Shown here piece after piece: positions 31,459 to 36,492 of a stretch of 36,492 nucleotides of DNA. Origin of the DNA: Burkholderiales bacterium (GTDB taxonomy: Bacteria; Pseudomonadota; Gammaproteobacteria; Burkholderiales; Burkholderiaceae_C); the NCBI GenBank assembly GCA_025363275.1, contig JANYEE010000176.1:1-36492 (forward strand). Direction: 5' to 3'. The stretch's first letter is position 1, and every line of letters begins with the position of its first letter. A program made the position numbers and the translations under genes. Under the pieces are notes generated by a model. It was not told the DNA's origin. It was given only the letters and a program-made list of their open reading frames with translations, and searched no databases.

Positions 31459-34056
31459 TCAGGCCACCGCGCCATCCTGCAAGGTGGCCGCCGAATCGGT
31501 GTATTCGTCGATCTTGTCAAAGTTCAGGTACTGGTACACCTTGTCGCTCGCGGCCGTCAGCACGCCCATGTCGGCCAGGTACTCTTCTTTGGTCGGAATG
31601 CGGCCCAGCTTGGAGCAGATGGCGGCCAGTTCGGCCGAACCCAGGTAGACATTACTGTTCTTGCCCAGACGATTCGGGAAATTACGCGTGGAAGTGGAGA
31701 ACACGGTGGCGCCCTCTTTCACCTGCGCCTGGTTGCCCATGCACAGGCTGCAGCCTGGCATTTCCATGCGCGCGCCAGCGCTGCCCAACACGCCGTAGTG
31801 GCCTTCGTCGCTGAGTTGCTTGGCATCCATCTTGGTCGGTGGGGCCACCCACAGCTTGACCGGGATGTCACGCTTGTTTTCCAGCAGCTTGGAAGCTGCA
31901 CGGAAGTGGCCAATGTTGGTCATGCACGAGCCGATAAATACTTCATCGATCTTGGCACCCGCCACATCACTGAGGGTCTTCACATCGTCCGGGTCGTTCG
32001 GACAGGCCAGGATAGGCTCATGGATGTCGGCCAGGTCGATCTCGATCACGGCGGCGTATTCGGCATCCGCATCGGCCTTGAGCAACTGGGGATTGGCCAG
32101 CCAGGCTTCCATGGCAGCAATGCGGCGCTTGATGGTGCGCACATCCGAGTAACCGGTTGCAATCATCCATTTGAGCATGGTGATGTTGCTGGTGATGTAC
32201 TCTTGAATAGGCTCCTTGTTCAGATGCACGGTACAACCACCCGCGCTACGCTCTGCTGACGCGTCGCTCAGCTCAAAGGCCTGCTCCACCTTTAGATCCG
32301 GCAAGCCTTCAATTTCCAGAATGCGTCCCGAGAAGATGTTTTTCTTGCCCTGCTTGGCCACAGTCAGTAAACCGGCCTTGATGGCGTACAGCGGAATGGC
32401 GTTGACCAGATCGCGCAAAGTAACGCCGGGCTGCATTGAACCTTTGAAACGTACCAATACGGATTCGGGCATATCCAGCGGCATCACGCCAGTAGCAGCA
32501 CCGAAGGCCACCAAACCGGAACCAGCAGGGAAGCTGATGCCGATGGGGAAACGGGTGTGGCTGTCACCGCCGGTGCCGACGGTGTCGGGCAACAGCATGC
32601 GGTTCAGCCAACTGTGAATGATGCCGTCGCCAGGACGCAGCGGCACGCCGCCGCGCGTGCTGATGAAGTCGGGCAACTCGTGGTGCATTTTCACATCGAC
32701 GGGCTTGGGGTAGGCCGCGGTGTGGCAGAACGACTGCATCACCAAGTCGGCACTGAAACCCAGGCAGGCCAAGTCTTTCAGCTCGTCGCGGGTCATGGGG
32801 CCGGTGGTGTCCTGGCTACCCACAGAAGTCATGCGGGGCTCGCAGTAGGCACCAGGCAACACGCCCTGGCCTTCGGGCAGACCGCAGGCACGGCCGACCA
32901 TCTTTTGCGCCAGCGTAAAGCCCTTGCCTGTCGCTTTGGGGTTTTGTGGCAAACGAAATAGTGTACTGACGGGCAGGCCCAGCAGTTCGCGGGCCTTGGC
33001 GGTCAGACCCCGGCCAATGATCAGGGGGATGCGGCCACCGGCACGCACTTCGTCAAACAGCACGTCGCTCTTGACCTTGAACGTGGCAATGACCTTGCCA
33101 TCTTTGAGCGCTTCGCCGTCATAGGGGCGCAGCTCCACCACATCGCCCATGTTCATCTGGCTCACATCCAGCTCAATCGGCAGCGCACCGGAATCTTCCA
33201 TGGTGTTGTAGAAAATCGGCGCAATCTTGGCACCCAGGCAGACGCCGCCAAAGCGCTTGTTGGGCACAAAGGGAATATCCTGGCCCGTGAACCACAGCAC
33301 GGAGTTGGTCGCGGACTTGCGGCTGGAGCCGGTACCCACCACATCGCCCACATAGGCCACCAGGTTGCCCTTGGCGCGCAGGTCTTCAATGAACTTGACT
33401 GGGCCACGCTTGCCGTCTTCCTCGGGCGTGATGCCGGGGCGGGCGTTCTTGTGCATCGCCAGCGCGTGCAACGGAATGTCAGGGCGGCTCCACGCGTCTG
33501 GCGCAGGGCTCAGGTCATCGGTGTTGATTTCGCCAGCGACCTTGAAGATGCTGACGGTGATGCTTTGTGGCACCTCGGGACGGCTGGTAAACCACTCGGC
33601 ATCGGCCCAGCTTTTCAACACGGCTTGGGCGTTCGCATTGTCGGCCTTAGCCTTTTCCGCGACGTCGTGAAACTGGTCAAACATCAGCAAGGTTTTCTTC
33701 AGGCCGTCCGCGGCAACACCGCCGACTTCCGGGTCGTCCAGCAGGTCCACCAGCGGGCTGATGTTGTAACCGCCCAGCATGGTGCTCAGCAATTCTGTAG
33801 CCTTTGCGCGGCCGATGAGGTCACACCTCTCGGAGCCGTGGGCCACGGCGGCCAAGTAACTGGCCTTAACCTTGGCCGCATCATCCACACCCGCAGGAAC
33901 GCGGTACGTGATCAACTCAACCAGCGTCACCGCTTCACCTGCCGGAGGAGCCTTCAGTAATTCAATTAATTCGCCCGTTTGCTTGGCAGATAGCGGCAGA
34001 GGGGGAATACCTAACGCAGCGCGCTCGGCCAGATGGTCTCGGTAGGCTTGCAACAT
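31459..34056 (-). CDS. acnB: Aconitate hydratase B (bifunctional with 2-methylisocitrate dehydratase)
   Basis: 865-residue citrate-isocitrate isomerase of the TCA cycle with a [4Fe-4S] cluster. The order is that of AcnB: an N-terminal HEAT-like domain ([20 protein letters not shown]), a swivel domain ([37 protein letters not shown]), then the catalytic domains with [20 protein letters not shown] and [11 protein letters not shown]. Cluster cysteines are in [10 protein letters not shown] (about residue 707) and [11 protein letters not shown] (about 767 and 770). The start has a strong GAGGAG site upstream. It is the last gene of the mdh cluster, 35 nt after the exported unknown protein, and is closed by a terminator. 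Confidence 0.98.
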   Translation of the reverse strand: MLQAYRDHLAERAALGIPPLPLSAKQTGELIELLKAPPAGEAVTLVELITYRVPAGVDDAAKVKASYLAAVAHGSERCDLIGRAKATELLSTMLGGYNISPLVDLLDDPEVGGVAADGLKKTLLMFDQFHDVAEKAKADNANAQAVLKSWADAEWFTSRPEVPQSITVSIFKVAGEINTDDLSPAPDAWSRPDIPLHALAMHKNARPGITPEEDGKRGPVKFIEDLRAKGNLVAYVGDVVGTGSSRKSATNSVLWFTGQDIPFVPNKRFGGVCLGAKIAPIFYNTMEDSGALPIELDVSQMNMGDVVELRPYDGEALKDGKVIATFKVKSDVLFDEVRAGGRIPLIIGRGLTAKARELLGLPVSTLFRLPQNPKATGKGFTLAQKMVGRACGLPEGQGVLPGAYCEPRMTSVGSQDTTGPMTRDELKDLACLGFSADLVMQSFCHTAAYPKPVDVKMHHELPDFISTRGGVPLRPGDGIIHSWLNRMLLPDTVGTGGDSHTRFPIGISFPAGSGLVAFGAATGVMPLDMPESVLVRFKGSMQPGVTLRDLVNAIPLYAIKAGLLTVAKQGKKNIFSGRILEIEGLPDLKVEQAFELSDASAERSAGGCTVHLNKEPIQEYITSNITMLKWMIATGYSDVRTIKRRIAAMEAWLANPQLLKADADAEYAAVIEIDLADIHEPILACPNDPDDVKTLSDVAGAKIDEVFIGSCMTNIGHFRAASKLLENKRDIPVKLWVAPPTKMDAKQLSDEGHYGVLGSAGARMEMPGCSLCMGNQAQVKEGATVFSTSTRNFPNRLGKNSNVYLGSAELAAICSKLGRIPTKEEYLADMGVLTAASDKVYQYLNFDKIDEYTDSAATLQDGAVA

Positions 34057-34091
34057 GGTTTAACTCCTCGTAAAAAATGAAAAATGTCCGC

Positions 34092-34667
34092 TTAGCGGCT
34101 TGCTGCGGGCTGGGGCTGCAGTGGTATCGCTGGCGGTGTAGGTGTAGGTGTAGGTGCATCATCCAGCAGACCGGGCGATTTGGATTGCTCCATGGCCTTG
34201 GCAATAGCTTCTTGGTGCAAGTTGACACAAGCGTCTGCCAAGCGCTTGCCGATACGTTGATTCAGCAGCATGGACTTATTTCCCAATTGAAGCCATACAA
34301 CGCCAGTGACAGCGTCTTCTAGCCGGATAGCGCCAGTGGTTGTCAAAGTAGGCTCCATACGAAACGACTGGCGTCCATGTTCCAGCAAGAAGCGGCCAGG
34401 GCTGCTGTCTTGCTTAACAACTACTTTGGCACCAAGCTCGCAGGGCACGGTGCCCAACACGACTTTCTCGGCTACCCGCAAAAGCTCCGGGGATAGTTCG
34501 GGCAGCATGACGGGAACCGGCAGCGGTGGAGGCACAGGTTTGCTCGCAGGCGCCTTCTTAACCGGCTTGCGCACGGGTACTGCGGATTTATCAGCCTCTG
34601 ACACAGCGGCCACAGCAGCCGTCAAGCTCGCAATTCCCACCAAACCGATACAAACAAATTTCAACAT
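34092..34667 (-). CDS. Exported protein of unknown function in the mdh-acnB cluster
   Basis: 191-residue protein with a signal peptide (MLKFVCIGLVGIASLTAAVA), a Pro/Lys-rich linker (about residues 30-58) and a compact domain at about 60-160 with LGTVPCELGAKVVV, TTTGAIRLEDAVTGVVWLQL and NQRIGKRLADACVNL. Its only two mature cysteines (Cys76, Cys147) could form a disulfide. The C terminus is low-complexity Pro/Thr, encoded by a short hexanucleotide repeat (34136-34157). I recall similar proteins beside acnB in related genomes but know no function. It starts one base after the stop of the CitE-like gene (TGAAATG), so it is translationally coupled to it. A periplasmic protein in a TCA-cycle operon is unexpected. 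Confidence 0.75.
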   Translation of the reverse strand: MLKFVCIGLVGIASLTAAVAAVSEADKSAVPVRKPVKKAPASKPVPPPLPVPVMLPELSPELLRVAEKVVLGTVPCELGAKVVVKQDSSPGRFLLEHGRQSFRMEPTLTTTGAIRLEDAVTGVVWLQLGNKSMLLNQRIGKRLADACVNLHQEAIAKAMEQSKSPGLLDDAPTPTPTPPAIPLQPQPAASR

Positions 34668-34668
34668 T

Positions 34669-35727
34669 TCAATGCTTTCTGTTGAGAGGCGTTGGGCTGA
34701 AGTAGCCCTGAGCCGCCTTTGGCATGGGAGCACCAGTCTGATGAGCGCGCTCTAAAACTTGCCAAAAATAACGATAGCTGGCGCGGTCGTGAAGCCTGCC
34801 AGACATAGCAATCGGCGCCCATTGCTGAGCATGTGCCGCTGCAATCACATCGGCAGCTAAATCTACTTCAGATGGCCTGGGTCCAAAGGCACGCAAAATT
34901 GGACGAATCTGAGACGGATGAATACTCCACATCCGGGTGTAGCCGAGGGCGTCTGCGGCCCTGCGGGCAGACACCTCTAGGACTTCGGTGTCATGGATTT
35001 CAGTCACCACACAATGTGATGGCACCTTGCCGTGTGCGTGGCACGCACTGGCTACTTCCATCTTTGCCCTGAGCACTAAGGGGTGATGAAACTGATCTAA
35101 ATCAGTGCCATCTGCCGCAGAAGCTACGCCCATGGCCGAAGCGGGAATCGCGCCACCATGCGACGACACAAAATCCATCAAACCAAAACTGATGGACTCG
35201 ACCCGGGGATGCGATGCGATGGAAAAGACTTGGCTGACCGCCATAGGAGATTCAATCAGCACATGCAACGGCATAGGCGACACCTGCGCCGATTGGGCGG
35301 CATCCATAGCCGCCACAGCCCGCTTCACGTCATCCAACGACTCGACTTTGGGAACCATCACATAGCTCAAAGCAGCACCCGCCTGGCCCACAATCGTTGC
35401 GACATCGGATTCAAATGAGTCATGGCCCACATCATGGACGCGTACACCTACACGACGACTCAACCCCTTTGCTATTGATTCAGGAGCATCTAATGTATTG
35501 TTTACTAGGGCCACGACCATATTTGCATGGTCCAACTCTCCCCCGGTGGGTGCGCCATCCTCGCAGTCCAATGTCACGTCAAAAACGCACACACCGAATT
35601 CCTGCATGAACTCAGCCTGCATTTGTAGGCTTTTGACCATTCGCGCCTCGACGCCGCTGTAGTGATCGCAGACCGGCAGCCTGTGCCGACCGGCCTGAGC
35701 ACCCAGCAGAACTTCACTTGGATGCAT
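34669..35727 (-). CDS. HpcH/HpaI aldolase / citrate lyase beta-like (CitE-like) protein
   Basis: 352-residue barrel enzyme of the HpcH/HpaI aldolase and CitE-like superfamily. Conserved parts: [27 protein letters not shown] (metal and CoA-ester pocket acidic residues), [13 protein letters not shown] with the metal-ligand Glu, and [13 protein letters not shown], and [11 protein letters not shown] near the C terminus. Close relatives cleave or form malyl-CoA, citramalyl-CoA or similar beta-hydroxyacyl-CoAs; no citrate lyase alpha or gamma subunit gene is nearby, so it is not a classical citrate lyase. It sits 30 nt after mdh, which fits a role around malate or acetyl-CoA. A candidate dispersed repeat overlaps codons 66-86. 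The ATG at 35727 is preferred to a GTG directly upstream. Confidence 0.88.
   Translation of the reverse strand: MHPSEVLLGAQAGRHRLPVCDHYSGVEARMVKSLQMQAEFMQEFGVCVFDVTLDCEDGAPTGGELDHANMVVALVNNTLDAPESIAKGLSRRVGVRVHDVGHDSFESDVATIVGQAGAALSYVMVPKVESLDDVKRAVAAMDAAQSAQVSPMPLHVLIESPMAVSQVFSIASHPRVESISFGLMDFVSSHGGAIPASAMGVASAADGTDLDQFHHPLVLRAKMEVASACHAHGKVPSHCVVTEIHDTEVLEVSARRAADALGYTRMWSIHPSQIRPILRAFGPRPSEVDLAADVIAAAHAQQWAPIAMSGRLHDRASYRYFWQVLERAHQTGAPMPKAAQGYFSPTPLNRKH
35471..35530 (+). repeat. Dispersed ~70-nt repeat, candidate copy D inside the CitE-like gene
   Basis: Begins GCTATTGATTCAGGAGCATC, matching the uvrD copy at 15 of the first 20 positions and the polA candidate in GATTCA, and keeps GGGCC at the same offset. 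The 3' half is diverged. It lies antisense to the lyase frame. The encoded [16 protein letters not shown] appears longer than the matching loop in relatives as I remember them, which would fit an insertion. Confidence 0.4.
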
Positions 35728-35757
35728 CACAAGCTTGAGGCCAAATGGTTCAACAAA

Positions 35758-36492
35758 TTACAGCAGGTGGGCGACGCCAGCCTGCTCGTCTTGCAGTTCT
35801 TTCAGCGTGACGTTGATGCGCTCTTGTGAGAACGCGTCCACGTCCAGGCCTTCGACCAGCTTGTACTCGCCGCCTTCGCAGGTCACGGCAAAGCCAAACA
35901 TGGTGTCCTTGGGGATGCCGTACTGGCCGTCCGATGGGATACCCATGGTGACCCATTTGCCATTGGTGCCCAACGCCCAATCGCGCATATGGTCGATGGC
36001 AGCATTGGCAGCCGATGCGGCAGACGAAACACCCCGTGCAGCGATGATGGCGGCGCCACGCTTGCCCACGGTGGGCAGGAAGGTGTTGGCGTTCCACTCT
36101 TGGTCATTGATCATCGTCTTGACGCTCTCGCCGTTGATGGTGGCGAAGCGGTAGTCGGCGTACATGGTGGGCGAGTGGTTGCCCCACACGGCCATTTTTT
36201 CGATGTCGGCCACTGCTTTGCCGGTCTTGGAGGCGATCTGGCTCAGGGCGCGGTTGTGGTCCAGGCGCAGCATGGCGGTGAAGTTCTTGCGTGGCAGGTC
36301 TGGTGCGCTCTTCATAGCGATGTAGGCATTGGTGTTGGCAGGGTTGCCAACCACCAGCACACGTACGTCGCGGCTGGCCACGGCATTCAGGGCCTTGCCT
36401 TGTGCAGTGAAAATCTCAGCATTCACAGCTAGCAGTTCGGCGCGTTCCATGCCGGGACCGCGGGGGCGCGAACCGATCAACAGGGCGTAATC
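35758..36492 (-). CDS. mdh: Malate dehydrogenase, C-terminal part
   Basis: The last 244 codons of an NAD-dependent malate dehydrogenase; the N-terminal Rossmann region lies outside the window on the right. The visible part shows [15 protein letters not shown] (substrate loop with Arg residues), [13 protein letters not shown], the catalytic Asp in LRLDHNRAL and the catalytic His in [13 protein letters not shown]. This is the long, cytosolic-type enzyme (about 328 residues) usual in beta-proteobacteria. The frame enters the window as D-Y-A-L-L and is unbroken, so the gene is truncated only by the window edge. Upstream gene of the cluster with the CitE-like lyase, the exported unknown and acnB. 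Confidence 0.96.
   Translation of the reverse strand, partial: DYALLIGSRPRGPGMERAELLAVNAEIFTAQGKALNAVASRDVRVLVVGNPANTNAYIAMKSAPDLPRKNFTAMLRLDHNRALSQIASKTGKAVADIEKMAVWGNHSPTMYADYRFATINGESVKTMINDQEWNANTFLPTVGKRGAAIIAARGVSSAASAANAAIDHMRDWALGTNGKWVTMGIPSDGQYGIPKDTMFGFAVTCEGGEYKLVEGLDVDAFSQERINVTLKELQDEQAGVAHLL

Noticed and set aside
31315-32259. 314-codon plus-strand frame
   Set aside because: Antisense to acnB, with a His/Gly/Val-rich composition typical of shadow frames in GC-rich DNA; no family resemblance.
34136-34157. Hexanucleotide repeat as a phase-variation switch
   Set aside because: Only about three units of a 6-nt repeat; changes in number would keep the frame, so it only varies the Pro-Thr tail length.
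1-36492. CRISPR arrays, tRNA or rRNA genes, prophage or defence islands
   Set aside because: No regularly spaced repeats, cloverleaf sequences, integrase, transposase or known defence genes were found on either strand.

Overview
The window reads as ordinary chromosome from a betaproteobacterium, most likely family Comamonadaceae (Rhodoferax/Polaromonas-like). This rests on the type of the protein families (BPSS1780 membrane protein, CobD/CbiB-like protein, type II homoserine kinase, cytosolic-type malate dehydrogenase next to acnB), the GC-rich coding style, and short dispersed repeats that I recall as typical of that family. The genus is an inference; there is no rRNA gene to check it against. 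I see no tRNA, rRNA, CRISPR array, phage or intact insertion sequence.

Layout. 1-5070 (mostly minus strand): start of a prolyl oligopeptidase, a patatin-like phospholipase, a decayed acyl-CoA thioesterase on the plus strand followed by about 0.4 kb of gene-free debris, a dienelactone hydrolase and a chemoreceptor with a WETF tail. 5139-8337: polA and a divergent intergenic region filled by two facing palindromic repeat units. 8338-13362 (plus): thrB, a membrane protein and a Tat-exported FecR-domain protein joined by 4-nt overlaps, then a TonB-dependent receptor. 13433-16601 (minus): a small membrane protein, an ABM-fold protein and uvrD. 16728-19483 (plus): chalcone-isomerase-like secreted protein, guaC and a 3-hydroxyisobutyrate-dehydrogenase-like oxidoreductase. 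19564-22387 (minus): an RG-rich DEAD-box helicase and orn. 22435-24650 (plus): a Ste24-type protease and rsgA. 24647-28504 (minus): the classical rpsP-rimM-trmD-rplS operon, followed by nudL and a CobD/CbiB-like membrane protein. 28638-29635 (plus): GNAT and TM2-like pair. 29616-31294 (minus): DUF47-pit phosphate transport pair. 31459-36492 (minus): mdh, a CitE-like lyase, an uncharacterised exported protein and acnB, a tricarboxylic-acid-cycle cluster.

Most genes are housekeeping: translation and ribosome assembly (rpsP, rimM, trmD, rplS, rsgA), RNA turnover (orn, DEAD helicase), DNA repair (polA, uvrD), purine recycling (guaC), threonine synthesis (thrB), central carbon (acnB, mdh) and phosphate uptake (pit).

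The most interesting signals are in the non-genic and repeat structure. A roughly 70-nt element occurs as two convincing copies (one intergenic, one in frame inside the uvrD linker) plus two weaker candidates inside polA and the CitE-like gene. A REP-like pair fills the polA/thrB promoter region. A 76-nt imperfect hairpin sits exactly where the thioesterase gene breaks. The rpsP leader has one sequence able to pair with either of two downstream repeats. I did not find a convincing new multi-gene system; the best candidates for unknown gene function are the FecR-like/TonB receptor neighbourhood and the exported protein between the CitE-like lyase and acnB.
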